A stretch of DNA of 48,053 nt from an uncultured Verrucomicrobiota bacterium (GCA_913030945.1 CAJWEP010000003.1:1-48053), one strand, 5' to 3'. Positions 18,318 through 29,986 are shown, counted from the stretch's first letter. Made by a program: numbers and translations. Notes: generated by a model not told the origin, from the letters alone.

Positions 18318-20977
18318 ACCGCGACGATATTCACCAGTTTGCCGGGAATGACGATCACTTTTTTCACGCTTTTGCCGTCAGTGTGGCGCCGGACGTTTTC
18401 GCTCTCCTGCGCGATTCGCTCAATTTCAACCTTGTCGAAGTTTGCTGGAATCTGGATGCGGTCGCGCAGCTTGCCGTTGACCTGCACTGCCATCTCGATG
18501 GTGGACTCTACGAGGTGCGCCTCATCGTGGCTAGGCCAAGGCTTGTACGCCAGCGTCGAACCGGCTCCGTTGGCCTTGGCATACAGTTCCTCGGCAATGT
18601 GCGGCGCGAACGGCGCGAGCAGCAGCAGGAAATCATTCATCACCGACAGCGGCCGAATGTCCCAGTTTGACGCCTCGTTGGTGAACACCATCAGCGCGGA
18701 GATGGCGGTATTGAAGCGCAGATGTTCCATGTCCTCGGTCACTTTTTTGATGCAGGTGTGCAGCACCTTGAGCTGCCCGGGCGTGGCCTCCGCCTGCCCC
18801 ACCGTTTCGTTCAGTTTCAGCGCGGCGAGCAGCTCCGGTCCCGCATCCGGATTCGCCGTCAGTTGCTGTTCGAACTCCTTTTCGCTCTGCTCGTCGATGA
18901 ACATCCGCCACACGCGGCCGAGGAACCGGTACACACCCTCAACGCCCTTCGTGTTCCACGGTTTCACCATCTCGAGCGGCCCCATGAACATTTCGTACAG
19001 GCGAAAGGCATCCGAACCAAACTCCGCAAGGATGTCATCCGGATTGACGACGTTGCCGCGCGACTTGGACATCTTCTGGCCGTCCGAGCCAAGGATCAGC
19101 CCCTGATTGACCAGCTTGTAAAACGGCTCCGGCGAACTCACCTGGCCAAGGTCAAACAACACCTTGTGCCAAAAGCGCGCGTATAGCAGATGCAACACCG
19201 CGTGCTCAGTGCCGCCGACATACAGGTCGACGCCCGGCGTGGCGTTGTCGTTGGCCGATCCCATCCAGTAGCGTTCTGCCCCGTCGGCGACGAAGCGGTC
19301 GCTGTTTTGCGCATCGAGAAAGCGCAGGTAATACCAGCAACTGCCGGCCCATTGCGGCATGGTGTTTGTCTCCCGCTTGAGGCCGTCGTCGGCCTGGCAC
19401 CACTCTTCGGCACGGGCCAACGGCGGGTCGCCGGAACCGGTTGGCTTGAAGTCGGTGAGATCCGGCGGCGTGAGCGGCAACTCATCTTCCTCCAGCCCAA
19501 GGTGGCCGCCCTCGTCCCAAACGATCGGGAACGGCTCGCCCCAGTAGCGTTGCCGGCTGAACAGCCAGTCACGCAGCTTGTAATTGATCATCCCTTGGCC
19601 AAGCGCTTTCTCCTCGAGCCAGGCGGTGATTTTGCGCTTAGCCTCGGATGTCGGCAGGCCGTCGAGCAAACCGGAATTCACCGCCGTGCCAACGCCGGTG
19701 AAACCAACCGACTCTTCCCCTTCGGGCGCCTGGACGACCACCTCGATCGGCAGCTTGAATTTTTGCGCGAACTCCAGATCGCGCGTATCGTGTGCCGGCA
19801 CCGCCATGATCGCGCCAGTGCCATACCCGGCCAGAACGTAGTCGGCCGTCCAGATCGGCACCGGCCGGCCATTGGCCGGGTTGATCGCGAACGCGCCTGT
19901 AAACACGCCGCTTTTGTCCTTGGCCAAGTCGGTCCGCTCCAAGTCGCTCTTCCTCGCCGCCTCGGCTTGATACGCTTCGACCTCGGCTTGTTGTTCGGCT
20001 GAGACGACTTCGTCCAGCAACCCGCTCTCCGGCGAGAGGACCATGTACGTCGCGCCAAACAGCGTGTCCGGGCGCGTGGTGAAAACGGCAATCTCGACGT
20101 CGGAATCCTCGACGCGGAAAAGCACCTCGGCCCCATCGGAGCGTCCGATCCAGTTGCGCTGCATTTCCTTGAGAGAGTCGCTCCAGTCGATGCCGTCGAG
20201 ATCGTCGAGCAGGCGCTGTGCGTAGGCGGTGATGCGCAGCATCCATTGGCGCATCGGTTTGCGCTCCACCGGAAAACCACCGACCTCGCTCACGCCCTCC
20301 TTGACCTCCTCGTTAGCTAACACGGTGCCAAGCTTAGGGCACCAATTCACCGGCGCCTTGGATACGAAAGCCAAGCGATAGTTATCGCGCCAAGCGCGGC
20401 GTTGTTCGTCGGTGGTCGCGTCCGGCGGATAGGCCAGCGTGTCGATCGGCTCCGCCTTGTTGGTCGTCGGGTTGAACCACGAGTTATAAAGCTGCAGGAA
20501 GATCCACTGCGTCCAGCGGTAGTAACCGGGGTCGGTGGTGTTGAGTTCGCGACTCCAGTCGTAGCTGAAGCCAAGCGACTGGATCTGCCGCTTGAAGTTG
20601 GCCACGTTCGCCTCGGTGGTGATCCGCGGGTGCTGGCCGGTCGTGATGGCGTACTGCTCCGCCGGCAGGCCGAACGCGTCCCAGCCCATCGGGTGCAGCA
20701 CGTTGAAGCCGCGCATGCGCCTGTAACGGGCGAGGATGTCGGTGGCGGTGTAGCCCTCCGGGTGGCCGACGTGCAGCCCGGCGCCGGACGGGTACGGGAA
20801 CATGTCAAGGATGTAATACTTCGGCACGTCGCCGGGATTCGCGTCGGCATGACGCTCGCGGAATGGATGGCCATCGGGGACACTTTCACCCGGGTTCCAT
20901 GCCCGAAATGTTTCGTTCTCCTGCCAATGCTGCTGCCATTTGGGCTCAAAAATCTGGAACGGATATTGTCTGCGCAT
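18314..20977 (-). CDS. leuS: Leucine--tRNA ligase
   Basis: [45 protein letters not shown], 887 aa. Confidence 0.96.
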   Translation of the reverse strand: MRRQYPFQIFEPKWQQHWQENETFRAWNPGESVPDGHPFRERHADANPGDVPKYYILDMFPYPSGAGLHVGHPEGYTATDILARYRRMRGFNVLHPMGWDAFGLPAEQYAITTGQHPRITTEANVANFKRQIQSLGFSYDWSRELNTTDPGYYRWTQWIFLQLYNSWFNPTTNKAEPIDTLAYPPDATTDEQRRAWRDNYRLAFVSKAPVNWCPKLGTVLANEEVKEGVSEVGGFPVERKPMRQWMLRITAYAQRLLDDLDGIDWSDSLKEMQRNWIGRSDGAEVLFRVEDSDVEIAVFTTRPDTLFGATYMVLSPESGLLDEVVSAEQQAEVEAYQAEAARKSDLERTDLAKDKSGVFTGAFAINPANGRPVPIWTADYVLAGYGTGAIMAVPAHDTRDLEFAQKFKLPIEVVVQAPEGEESVGFTGVGTAVNSGLLDGLPTSEAKRKITAWLEEKALGQGMINYKLRDWLFSRQRYWGEPFPIVWDEGGHLGLEEDELPLTPPDLTDFKPTGSGDPPLARAEEWCQADDGLKRETNTMPQWAGSCWYYLRFLDAQNSDRFVADGAERYWMGSANDNATPGVDLYVGGTEHAVLHLLYARFWHKVLFDLGQVSSPEPFYKLVNQGLILGSDGQKMSKSRGNVVNPDDILAEFGSDAFRLYEMFMGPLEMVKPWNTKGVEGVYRFLGRVWRMFIDEQSEKEFEQQLTANPDAGPELLAALKLNETVGQAEATPGQLKVLHTCIKKVTEDMEHLRFNTAISALMVFTNEASNWDIRPLSVMNDFLLLLAPFAPHIAEELYAKANGAGSTLAYKPWPSHDEAHLVESTIEMAVQVNGKLRDRIQIPANFDKVEIERIAQESENVRRHTDGKSVKKVIVIPGKLVNIVAV

Positions 20978-21008
20978 TCTCGCGGATAAACAGGTTCAGT
21001 TGGGTTGT

Positions 21009-21030
21009 CGCTTGGCCAAGCGCTTGGCTT
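21009..21030. repeat. Composite TTGGCCAA palindrome CGCTTGGCCAAGCGCTTGGCTT, leuS/ilvD gap
   Basis: Direct reading; another core at 21092-21099 inside ilvD. Confidence 0.9.
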
Positions 21031-22753
21031 ATACCTCGAGGTTGTGATCGGTCACCGCACCCAGCGACGCCGACGTCACGGCGCTGGCGTACTTGGCCAA
21101 GACGCCCTTGATGTAGCGTGGCCTGGGCTTGCGCCACGCCTTGCGGCGCTTAGCCAATTCCTTCGCCGGCACGTCGAGCACGAGTTGCCGCCGCTCGGCG
21201 TCGATGGTGATCGAGTCTCCGCGCTTCACCATGCCCAACGCACCGCCTGCATACGCCTCCGGTGTGATGTGGCCCACGACGAAGCCGTGCGTCCCTCCGG
21301 AGAATCGGCCGTCGGTAATCAGCGCCACGTCGTTGCCCAGGCCTGCTCCCATGATGGCGGCTGTCGGGCCCAGCATCTCGCGCATGCCCGGGCCGCCTTT
21401 CGGCCCCTCGTAGCGGATGACGATCACATCGCCTTTTTTGATTCTGCCACCGAGGATCGCCTTCATCGCCTTCTCCTCGGAGTCGAACGGCTTGGCCGTG
21501 CCGGTGAAGCTCATGCCCTCCTTGCCGGTGATCTTGGCCACGCCGCCCTCCGGCGCGAGGTTGCCGTACATCACCACGAGGTGGCTGTCCTTCTTGATCG
21601 GCCGGGACAGCGGCTGGACGATTTTCTGTCCTTTGCGGTACGGTTTCGCCTTGGCCAGGTTCTGCGCCATTGTCTTGCCGGTGACCGTCATGCAGTCGCC
21701 ATGGAGCAGCCCGGCACGGAGCAGTGTTTTCATCATCGGCTGGATGCCGCCTATGGCGACCAACTCGCTCATCAGGTATTTACCGCTTGGCTTGAGATCA
21801 GCAAGCACCGGCACTTTTTTTCCGATCCGCGTGAAGTCATCGATACTCAACTTGACGCCGGCTGCGTGCGCCATTGCCAGCAGATGCAGCACGGCATTCG
21901 TCGAGCCTCCAAGCGCGATGACGATGGTGATCGCATTCTCGAATGCCTTTTTCGTCATGATGTCGCGCGGCTTGATGCCTCGCTTGAGCAGGTTTAGCAC
22001 CGCGGCACCGGCCTCGCGGCAATCCTTCTTCTTGGCCGGACTGATCGCCGCCTGAGCGCTGCTGCCCGGCAGGCTCATGCCCATTGCCTCAATCGCGCTG
22101 GCCATCGTGTTGGCCGTGTACATCCCGCCGCAGGAACCGGCACCCGGGATGGCGCACGCGGTGATCTGTTCGAGGCCCTTGTCGGAAAGGTTGTCGTTGG
22201 CATGCGCGCCGACCGCCTCGAACACCGAGACGATGTCGAGTTTCTTCGTTTGACCCGTGATGCAGCCCGGCAAAATCGTGCCGCCATACACGAACACCGC
22301 CGGGCGGTTCATCCGCGCGATCGAGATCATGCAGCCCGGCATGTTCTTGTCGCAACCGCCGATGGCGACGAAGCCGTCCATGCACTCGCAGCCGACGACT
22401 GTCTCGATCGAGTCAGCAATAACCTCGCGCGACACGAGCGAATACTTCATCCCCTCCGTGCCCATCGAGATGCCGTCGGAGATCGTGATGGTGTTGAACA
22501 CGATCGCCTTGCCGCCGGCCCGGTTCGCGCCGTTCTCGGCCACGCGCGCCAACTCGTCGATGTGCATGTTGCATGGCGTGACATTGCTCCACGTGGAAGC
22601 CACGCCGATGATCGGCTTGGCAAAGTCGGCCGTCTTGAAGCCGGTCGGGTAAAGCATCGCCCGGCTCGGGGCGCGATCCGGCCCATCCAGCATAATCGCG
22701 GAGTGGGGACGCAGGTTCGGTTGGTCTTTCTTTTTACGGATGGTTTTCTTCAT
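21029..22753 (-). CDS. ilvD: Dihydroxy-acid dehydratase
   Basis: [77 protein letters not shown]. Confidence 0.95.
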   Translation of the reverse strand: MKKTIRKKKDQPNLRPHSAIMLDGPDRAPSRAMLYPTGFKTADFAKPIIGVASTWSNVTPCNMHIDELARVAENGANRAGGKAIVFNTITISDGISMGTEGMKYSLVSREVIADSIETVVGCECMDGFVAIGGCDKNMPGCMISIARMNRPAVFVYGGTILPGCITGQTKKLDIVSVFEAVGAHANDNLSDKGLEQITACAIPGAGSCGGMYTANTMASAIEAMGMSLPGSSAQAAISPAKKKDCREAGAAVLNLLKRGIKPRDIMTKKAFENAITIVIALGGSTNAVLHLLAMAHAAGVKLSIDDFTRIGKKVPVLADLKPSGKYLMSELVAIGGIQPMMKTLLRAGLLHGDCMTVTGKTMAQNLAKAKPYRKGQKIVQPLSRPIKKDSHLVVMYGNLAPEGGVAKITGKEGMSFTGTAKPFDSEEKAMKAILGGRIKKGDVIVIRYEGPKGGPGMREMLGPTAAIMGAGLGNDVALITDGRFSGGTHGFVVGHITPEAYAGGALGMVKRGDSITIDAERRQLVLDVPAKELAKRRKAWRKPRPRYIKGVLAKYASAVTSASLGAVTDHNLEV

Positions 22754-22861
22754 CGCAAACTGACAGCCACGCAGTCTCAGCAAAGTACTCCAAAAAAACA
22801 AGTCGCTAGGCTTGATGACAATGTTTGACAAAAAAAATCTATCTGCCAAGCATTGCTGCGT

Positions 22862-23401
22862 ATGAAACCCTGCATGACACTACTCCTCTCCATCGGCTTG
22901 GCTGGAACGGTTTGCGCCGAGAAATCGACCCTCGACATCCCGTTGAAGGACATCGACGGCAAGAAAACTAACCTCGGCGCCCACAAGGGCAAAGTGATGC
23001 TGGTTGTCAACGTTGCTAGCAAGTGTGGCCTTACTCCGCAATACAAGCAACTACAGGCCGTCCACTCAAAGTACGGCAAAAAGGGCTTCACCGTGCTGGG
23101 TTTCCCCTGCAACCAGTTTGGCAAGCAGGAACCTGGCACTTCGTTGGAGATCAAAAAATTCTGCACCGACAACTACGAAGTCACCTTCCCTCTTCATTCC
23201 AAGATCGAAGTGAACGGCAACGGCGCCCATCCGCTCTACAAGCAGCTCAAGAAGGAATCAGGCGGCTCGGACAAGATACGCTGGAACTTCGAGAAGTTCC
23301 TGCTCGACAGCAACGGCAAAGTTATCAAGCGCTTCTCGCCCCGCACCAAGCCGAACGCCCCCGAGGTCATCGCGGCCATCGAAGCTGCATTGAAAGAATA
23401 G
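22862..23401 (+). CDS. Secreted glutathione peroxidase
   Basis: [18 protein letters not shown] (Cys-type active site), [26 protein letters not shown]-terminal signal peptide. Confidence 0.92.
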   Translation: MKPCMTLLLSIGLAGTVCAEKSTLDIPLKDIDGKKTNLGAHKGKVMLVVNVASKCGLTPQYKQLQAVHSKYGKKGFTVLGFPCNQFGKQEPGTSLEIKKFCTDNYEVTFPLHSKIEVNGNGAHPLYKQLKKESGGSDKIRWNFEKFLLDSNGKVIKRFSPRTKPNAPEVIAAIEAALKE

Positions 23402-23419
23402 TACTCAAAACCCACCAGG

Positions 23420-24439
23420 CTACGGCAACTTGAGCCAGACGGTGTTGGCAAGGATAAGTTCGAGCAGCAGCAGCGCCAGGCCAGTGATGACGAGAAACGG
23501 AAACCACTCGTCGTAGTTGAAATAGCGCTCCACCTCCACCTCGGTTTTTTCCATCGTGTCGATTTTGTCGTAAATCTCCCGAAGCTCGCTTTGGCTGTCG
23601 GCGCGGAAGTACTGGCCGCCGGTTCGGTCGGCGATTTTTTGCAGCGTTTCCTCGTCGATGTTCACCTCGACGTTGCGGTAGCGCTTCCGACCAAACACGT
23701 CCGTGTACGGCATCGGCGCAACGCCGCGTGTGCCGACGCCGATGGTGTAGACCTTCACGTCCAGCAACTCGGCCGCCTCGGCGGCGGTCAGCGGCGCGAC
23801 GGTACCGGCGTTGTTCTGGCCGTCGGTCATCAGGATGATGATGCGACTCTCCGAGTCGAGGTCGCGCAGGCGGTTCAACCCGGCACTGATCGCCGAGCCG
23901 ATCGCGGTGCCGTCCTCGATCGACCGGCTCCCGGCCTCAAGTCGGTCGAGGTTGGCGAGCAGGAAGTCGTGGTCGAGTGTCAGCGGCGCGGCGATGTACG
24001 CCCGCCCGGCGAAAGCCACCAACCCGATTCGGTCCGCTGGCCGGTTGTCGACGAACCCCTTTAGCACCGCCTTGGCCACGGCGACGCGGTTGGCCCGTTT
24101 GCCTTTCAACTGAAAGTCCTCGGCTAGCATGCTGCCGGACAGGTCGAACGCCACGGCGATGTCGATGCCGCTGGCCCGGATTTTCTCGGTGCCCTCGCCC
24201 CATTGCGGCCGGGCCATGGCGAGTACGAACAGCAGCAGCGCTGTCCAGCGCAGAAACCCGAGCAGCGCCCCGGACTTCGGCTTGACCAAGCCCATGATGC
24301 CGCGCACGAGCTGCACCGAGGAAAACATCAACGCCGGCCGGCCGGCCAGCCAACGCCGTCGCGCCCATGCGACCAGCGGCAGCAGCAGCAGCAGCAGTAG
24401 CCACCACGGGCTGTCAATTCTCAGCTCGCCGAACGTCAT
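23420..24439 (-). CDS. VWA domain protein (BatA/BatB-like)
   Basis: AVAFDLSGSMLAEDF MIDAS motif, aerotolerance-type N-terminal TM, DVFGRKRYRNVEVNIDEETLQKIA. Confidence 0.88.
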   Translation of the reverse strand: MTFGELRIDSPWWLLLLLLLPLVAWARRRWLAGRPALMFSSVQLVRGIMGLVKPKSGALLGFLRWTALLLFVLAMARPQWGEGTEKIRASGIDIAVAFDLSGSMLAEDFQLKGKRANRVAVAKAVLKGFVDNRPADRIGLVAFAGRAYIAAPLTLDHDFLLANLDRLEAGSRSIEDGTAIGSAISAGLNRLRDLDSESRIIILMTDGQNNAGTVAPLTAAEAAELLDVKVYTIGVGTRGVAPMPYTDVFGRKRYRNVEVNIDEETLQKIADRTGGQYFRADSQSELREIYDKIDTMEKTEVEVERYFNYDEWFPFLVITGLALLLLELILANTVWLKLP

Positions 24440-25044
24440 GGCTCGGCCTCCGTCTCCTCGCGCAGGCTGGGCTGCGTCTCGCCAACCAGCCGACTGGCAG
24501 CCTCGTGCAGATCGCGCAACTCCTGCTCAGGCGGTTCCGCCTTGGCGAATTTCACCATGTCGCACGCGCCGAGGAAGTCGGCGAGCAGTTGCTTGTGCTC
24601 CGTGGCCAGGCGCTGGCTCGACTGCAGTTCAAGCAAAAACTCCTCAGTTGTCCGATCCGGCGCGTGCAGGTCGAACCGTTCCTCAAGATACAGCCGAATG
24701 ATTTGTGACACCTCGACGCAGAACCGCTCCGCCTCGTGGACCAGGCCAAGCGCACGCTGCAGCCGCTCCCACGCCACAACGTGCGGGGGCGGAGGGGGCG
24801 GAGGTGCCAGTTCCTCGCTGCGCCTGGCCAAGCGGCGGCGGACAAACCAGGCAACGACCCCAGCAACCACCAGCGCCGCCGCCGTGACCAGCAGCCACCA
24901 CACCCACTCGTGGCCAGTGGGGATATCGACCACGTCCTTGAGCCCCCGGATGTCCGGGATTTCCTCCGAGCCAACTGCGTTGGTGGCATCGGCAGGATCC
25001 GGCAAAACAAGTGCCGCGGAGTTGGTGCTGGGAGTCGTCGGCAT
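24436..25044 (-). CDS. DUF4381-like membrane protein of Bat-type operon
   Basis: WVWWLLVTAAALVVAGVVAWFVRRR, then ICRLYLEERF-like segment IIRLYLEERFDLHAPDRTTEEFL; position between DUF58 and VWA genes. Confidence 0.65.
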   Translation of the reverse strand: MPTTPSTNSAALVLPDPADATNAVGSEEIPDIRGLKDVVDIPTGHEWVWWLLVTAAALVVAGVVAWFVRRRLARRSEELAPPPPPPPHVVAWERLQRALGLVHEAERFCVEVSQIIRLYLEERFDLHAPDRTTEEFLLELQSSQRLATEHKQLLADFLGACDMVKFAKAEPPEQELRDLHEAASRLVGETQPSLREETEAEP

Positions 25045-26003
25045 CAGGCAGCGAGGTGCCGGCGTTTCAGGCGCATCTCAAAAAATTTCTCGAGCGCCAT
25101 AATGTACGGCTCGTCGGTGCAAAGCTGGATCGAGTCGATCCCGGAGGTGCGAAAAAGCCGCAGGAGTTCCTCCTGCGCGTCGGCCTGTCGCTGGGTGTAG
25201 GCCTCGCGGCGGCGTTTCTCGCCGGTGTTGATCTCGGCGATCTGCCCCGTCTCGGCATCCTGCAACACCACCCAGCCGACGTTCGGCAACTCAAGTTCAC
25301 GCGGGTCGGTGATCTGCACCGCAACCACGTCGTGCCGTCGGTTGGCCTGCCGCAACGCCGTCGCGGAGGTCTTCGCCAACGTCTCCGACATGACGACCTG
25401 CCGTCGCAAATGCGCGTCCACAGACCGACGGGTGGGGTTCGTTTGCCCGAGGAAATCGGATACGCAGACGGTGATCGCCTTGCGTGGCACCACGCGGCCG
25501 AGAAACTCCAGCGCGCCGTTCAGGTCAGTGCCGCGGTGTTCCGGTTCGAAAAACAGAATCTCGCGGATCACCCGCAGCACGTGGAACCGGCCCTTTCGGG
25601 GCGGCACGTATTTCTCAACCTTGTCGGTGAACAGGATCAGCCCAACCTTGTCGTTGTTGCGGATGGCCGAGAAGGCCAGCACCGAGGCCAACTCGGCGGC
25701 GATCTCGCGCTTGGTTTGCTGAACCGAACCGAAGAAACCGGAGCCGCTCAGGTCCACCAGCAGCATCAGTGTCAGCTCGCGCTCCTCCGAGTACACCTTG
25801 ACGAACGGCTGGTTCATCCGGGCGGTGACGTTCCAGTCGATCGACCGGATCTCGTCACCCGGAAGGTACTCGCGCACCTCCTCGAAGTGCAGCCCCTGCC
25901 CCTTGAACGCACTGTGGTACTGCCCCGCCAACGTCTCGGTGACAAGTCGCTTGGTGCGAATCTCGATTTGCCGGATTTTTTTGAGAATCTCCCTCGGGAT
26001 CAT
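25044..26003 (-). CDS. DUF58 domain protein
   Basis: GQYHSAFKGQGLHFEEVREYLPGDEIRSIDWNVTARMNQPFVKVYSEERELTLMLLVDLSGS. Confidence 0.92.
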   Translation of the reverse strand: MIPREILKKIRQIEIRTKRLVTETLAGQYHSAFKGQGLHFEEVREYLPGDEIRSIDWNVTARMNQPFVKVYSEERELTLMLLVDLSGSGFFGSVQQTKREIAAELASVLAFSAIRNNDKVGLILFTDKVEKYVPPRKGRFHVLRVIREILFFEPEHRGTDLNGALEFLGRVVPRKAITVCVSDFLGQTNPTRRSVDAHLRRQVVMSETLAKTSATALRQANRRHDVVAVQITDPRELELPNVGWVVLQDAETGQIAEINTGEKRRREAYTQRQADAQEELLRLFRTSGIDSIQLCTDEPYIMALEKFFEMRLKRRHLAA

Positions 26004-26027
26004 AATGGCGCGAACGCGGAACGCAGC

Positions 26028-27640
26028 TTAGCCGATTCCCCCGCTGGTGTGTAGCCCCCGCTTGGCCCGAGCCGCTCCCGCGACAGCCACTGCCACGAGG
26101 AGACAGGCCCAACCGAAGACGTCGCCGTGCCGGTTGTACACCGTTTGGCCAAGCGCCTGGCCAAGCGGCACCTCGAACGACACAAATCCGGCCCCGTAAA
26201 TGTCGTCGGTCTCCTGCCCGTAAAACTGCCGTACTTGGCCAAGCGGATCGATCCAGCACGTGAGCCCGTTATTGGCGCAGCGGACCAGCGGCACGCCGTT
26301 CTCCACCGCACGAAAGACGGCGTTGGCCGCGTGCTGCCACTGCTCCGGCCCGGCGCCGAACCAGCCGTCGTTGGTCAGGTTCACCAGCAGGTCCGTCACC
26401 GCCGACACGTGCTCACGGCCCCCGTGCGGAAACGAGTCCTCGAAGCAGATCAACGGCGCGAGCACGTATTCGACGTCCTGCAGCGTGAACTGCACCGGCT
26501 CGATTCCCGCAGTGAAACTGCCGCCGATCGGGGAAAGGTATTTCATGAACGGCAGCGCCTTCTCGAACGGGATGTACTCGCCAAACATGACCAGTCGCCG
26601 CTTGCGGTAACTTGGCAACTGCGGGCCGTCCGCCGTCAATAAAACCGCGCTGTTGTAAAATCGAACCTCATCCGAGCCCTCCACCCGCTCGACGTCGTCC
26701 GCGCCAAAGAGCAGCGGCACGCCGTTGGTCTTCACCATGTCAAACACCTCCGGCCAACGCTCCGCCGAGATTGGCACGCAGGCCTCCGGCCATAGGAGCA
26801 AATCCGGCTTGGTGGCCAACGCCAGCCGCGACAACTCGAGCATCTTGGCCAACCGCTCATCACCGGTGCCGCCCTGCCAAATCAGCTGCTGCGGGATGCT
26901 CGGCTGGACCAAGGCAACAGTGAATTCATCTTTCCCGGAATGGCTTCCGGAATTAAAATGGGGAGTGATCCGCTTCACTATTCCCCAGCTGCAAACCAAG
27001 CCAAATGCCAGCAGCGGCAACGCCGTGTCCGCCCACCATGACAATGGGTTGGCTGGCGCGCGGCGGATTTGCAGCACGGCAAACAAAAGGCTCACCGACG
27101 CCCACACCACCAAGAACGACACGCCGTACACACCGGTCACCGACGCGATCTGGATCAGCGGCAGGTTCTCGAACTGGCTGACGCCGAGGAAGTTCCACGG
27201 GTAGCCGCCGAGCAACCGTGCCTGCACCATCTCCAAGGCCACCCAGGCCACCGCGGCAAACAGCCCAAAGCCGAGCCGCCGAAACCACGGCCACTCCAGC
27301 TTGGCCAAGCCGTCCCGCAGCCACCCGCCGCAAAACCACGCCCACGCCGCCGGATACAGCGCAGAGTACAGGCTCAACGCCAGCCAGCCGCCAACCGCCC
27401 CGGCCGCATGTGGCATATTCAGCAGGAATCGCAGCGAAACCAGACGGAAAACCAGCGCCGCGACAAAGGCCAATCCGAACAACCGCCAACGCCGCTCTCC
27501 TGCGACGACCGCCAACCAGGCGCCCGGCACCAGCCAGGCGAAGCCAAGCCAGCGTGGCTCCGGGAAAGCCAGAGCCAAGGCCAGCCCCACCAATACCGCC
27601 AGCAGCCACCGCACTTGGCCAAGTTTTTTAATCCCCAACA
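26028..27640 (-). CDS. lnt: Apolipoprotein N-acyltransferase (start approximate)
   Basis: Multi-TM N-terminus, nitrilase-type domain LLWPEACVPI, ICFEDSFPHGGRE, VNLTNDGWFGAGPEQWQHAANAVFRAVENGVPLVRCANNGLT. Confidence 0.9.
26145..26168. repeat. Two 12-bp units TTGGCCAAGCGC-CTGGCCAAGCGG inside lnt
   Basis: Direct reading; encodes PLGQALGQT on the minus strand. Confidence 0.85.
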
Positions 27641-27732
27641 ACGGCGGAAGATTGCCCGACGACAAAAGGCGAGTCGAGCGTCCGGCTTTTGGCTTGCGAA
27701 TCGTCCCCGCTGCCGTCACCGTCCGCGGCACG

Positions 27733-28692
27733 ATGTCTCGCGCAATTTTAACCGGAAAATGGATCGCCGTCGCACTGCTCTTCGTCGCTGCGGCAAATCC
27801 GACGTTTGCTGAAAAGATCAGTGTCTTGTACGTCGATGGACAAAACAACCACAACTGGAAAGCCATGACGCCTTACATGAAAGCGCAAATGGAGAAGACC
27901 GGATTGTTCCAAGTCGACGTGGTTACTTCCCCTCCTCGCGCCCCTCGCCCGCCGCGAAACCTGAGCGAGAGCCAAAAGGCCAAGGCGGCCGAAGCCGCCA
28001 GAAAAATCCGCGAGGAGTTTCAGGCCAAGTGGGACACCTTTCGCCCAGCGTTCAAAAAATATGATGTCATCGTGAGCAACTACAACGGCGAAGACTGGCC
28101 CGAGCCGGTCCAGCGCGCGTTTGAAAAACACATGAAGAGCGGCGGCCGCTTCATCGTCGTCCACGCCGCCGACAACTCATTCCCGAATTGGCCCGAGTAC
28201 AACCGGATGATCGGCCTTGGTGGCTGGGGCGGTCGCACCGAAAAACACGGGCCGTACGTCTACTACAACGACGAGGGCAACCTCGTCCGGAACACCCAGC
28301 CAGGTAGGGGCGGCAGCCACGGCCCGCAGCACGCCTTCAAGATCGTCGTGCGAGACGACTCCCACCCGGTCACCAACGGCATGCCGACCGAGTGGATGCA
28401 CGCTCAGGACGAGTTGTATGATTCCCTCCGGGGCCCGGCCGAGAACATGAAGATCCTCGCCACCGCCTACAGCGCCAAGAGCAAACGGCACGAGCCGATG
28501 ATGATGACAATCAACTACGGCAAGGGCATCATTTTCCACACGCCAATGGGCCACGAGAACGGGAAGTCGCTCCAATGCATCGGGTTCATCGCCACGTTGA
28601 ATCGTTCCGCCGAATGGCTGGCCACTGGCAAAGTCACCCAGGCGCTCCCAAAAAAATTCCCGACGGCCACACAGGTTTCATTGGCGGACTGA
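27733..28692 (+). CDS. ThuA-like domain protein with signal peptide
   Basis: ISVLYVDGQNNHNWKAMTPYMK, GGRFIVVHAADNSFPNWPEYNRMIGLGGWGGR, HEPMMMTINYGKGIIFHTPMGHE. Confidence 0.88.
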   Translation: MSRAILTGKWIAVALLFVAAANPTFAEKISVLYVDGQNNHNWKAMTPYMKAQMEKTGLFQVDVVTSPPRAPRPPRNLSESQKAKAAEAARKIREEFQAKWDTFRPAFKKYDVIVSNYNGEDWPEPVQRAFEKHMKSGGRFIVVHAADNSFPNWPEYNRMIGLGGWGGRTEKHGPYVYYNDEGNLVRNTQPGRGGSHGPQHAFKIVVRDDSHPVTNGMPTEWMHAQDELYDSLRGPAENMKILATAYSAKSKRHEPMMMTINYGKGIIFHTPMGHENGKSLQCIGFIATLNRSAEWLATGKVTQALPKKFPTATQVSLAD

Positions 28693-28705
28693 TACAGGCT
28701 TTCAC

Positions 28706-29215
28706 ATGAGCGAAAATGCAAATCCGACTGCGACTATCCAGACCACCAAGGGGGAAATGAGCATCGAGCTATGGCCCGATGCCGCCCCCGGCACGGTGGA
28801 AAACTTCACCAAACTCGCCAACGACGAGTTTTACGACGGCACCTGCTTTCACCGGATCATGGCTGGCTTCATGATCCAGGGCGGCGACCCGCAAACCAAG
28901 GACGAGTCGCTCGAGAATCTATGGGGCACCGGCGGGCCCGGCCATACGATCAAAGCCGAGTTCAATGACCGGCCGCACGTTCGCGGTGTCATCTCAATGG
29001 CCCGCTCGGCCGATCCCGACTCCGCCGGCAGCCAGTTTTTTGTCTGCCTGGGTAAAGCCGACTTCCTCGACGGCCAGTACACCGCCTTTGGCCAACTGAG
29101 CGCAGGCGACGACACGCTGAGCGACATCGGCGACACGTCGGTTGGACCAAGCAGCAGCGGCGAGAACAGCAAACCGCAGGAGCGCGTTGAGGTCACCAGC
29201 ATCCGCGTGGCCTGA
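28706..29215 (+). CDS. Cyclophilin-type peptidyl-prolyl isomerase
   Basis: MSIELWPDAAPGTVENFTKLANDEFYDGTCFHRIMAGFMIQGGDP...GSQFFVCL. Confidence 0.93.
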   Translation: MSENANPTATIQTTKGEMSIELWPDAAPGTVENFTKLANDEFYDGTCFHRIMAGFMIQGGDPQTKDESLENLWGTGGPGHTIKAEFNDRPHVRGVISMARSADPDSAGSQFFVCLGKADFLDGQYTAFGQLSAGDDTLSDIGDTSVGPSSSGENSKPQERVEVTSIRVA

Positions 29216-29422
29216 CTTGACCAAGCGCTACCTTGCCCCGCGTGAGCCAACCCGATGACAACGCCGGCGTGCCCAAGCTAGCTGACCACAATGGGTTGCT
29301 CCGAGGCCAGGGCTGGTGTGATGACCGCGCAGTTGGCTAAAGGCGAAACATCTCACACGACGAAGCCACGGCACACCTGCTGAACCTCATGTGACAGGGC
29401 TGGGCCACTAAGGAACAAATCG

Positions 29423-29986
29423 ATGCCGATTAAAAATCCAGAACTGACCCCCTGGCCGCTGAAGGAGAGCCGCTACGCTGACGACTACAAAATTTTCAAG
29501 GTGCGCTCGGACCGCCGCACCTCACCGCGCACCGGCGACGAGCACGAGTTTTTTGTGATCGAGTCGGTGGACTGGTGCAACATCATCGCCCTGACGCTGG
29601 ACGATCAACTGGTGATGGTTGAGCAATACCGGCAGGGAACCAACCTCATCGAACTGGAACTTCCCGGCGGAATGATCGATCCCGGCGAAAACCCGCTGGA
29701 AACAGCAGTGCGCGAGTTGCGCGAGGAAACCGGCTATGCCGGCGATGCGCCCGAGAGCGGCGGATTCGTTTACGCCAACCCAGCGATCATGAACAACAAG
29801 GTGCACACCGTCATCATCCGCAACGCCAGCAGCCAGCACGTCACCCAACTCGACGCCGGTGAGGACCTGATCACCCGACTCGTGCCGCTCGATGAGATTC
29901 CGAAATTGGTCGAGAACGGCACGATCGGCCACTCGCTGATGGTCGCCGCGCTCTTCCGGTTTCAGATTGCGGAAAACGCCAACTAA
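29423..29986 (+). CDS. NUDIX hydrolase (ADP-ribose pyrophosphatase-like)
   Basis: Nudix box GMIDPGENPLETAVRELREETGYAG. Confidence 0.92.
   Translation: MPIKNPELTPWPLKESRYADDYKIFKVRSDRRTSPRTGDEHEFFVIESVDWCNIIALTLDDQLVMVEQYRQGTNLIELELPGGMIDPGENPLETAVRELREETGYAGDAPESGGFVYANPAIMNNKVHTVIIRNASSQHVTQLDAGEDLITRLVPLDEIPKLVENGTIGHSLMVAALFRFQIAENAN

Noticed and set aside
24367-24400. CAG-type trinucleotide run
   Set aside because: Encodes the poly-Leu TM helix (WWLLLLLLLPLVAW) of the VWA protein on the minus strand; ordinary coding low complexity
24781-24810. GGGGGCGGAGG-type G-rich tract (possible G-quadruplex)
   Set aside because: Encodes a poly-Pro linker (APPPPPPPH) in the DUF4381-like protein; no independent evidence for a structural role
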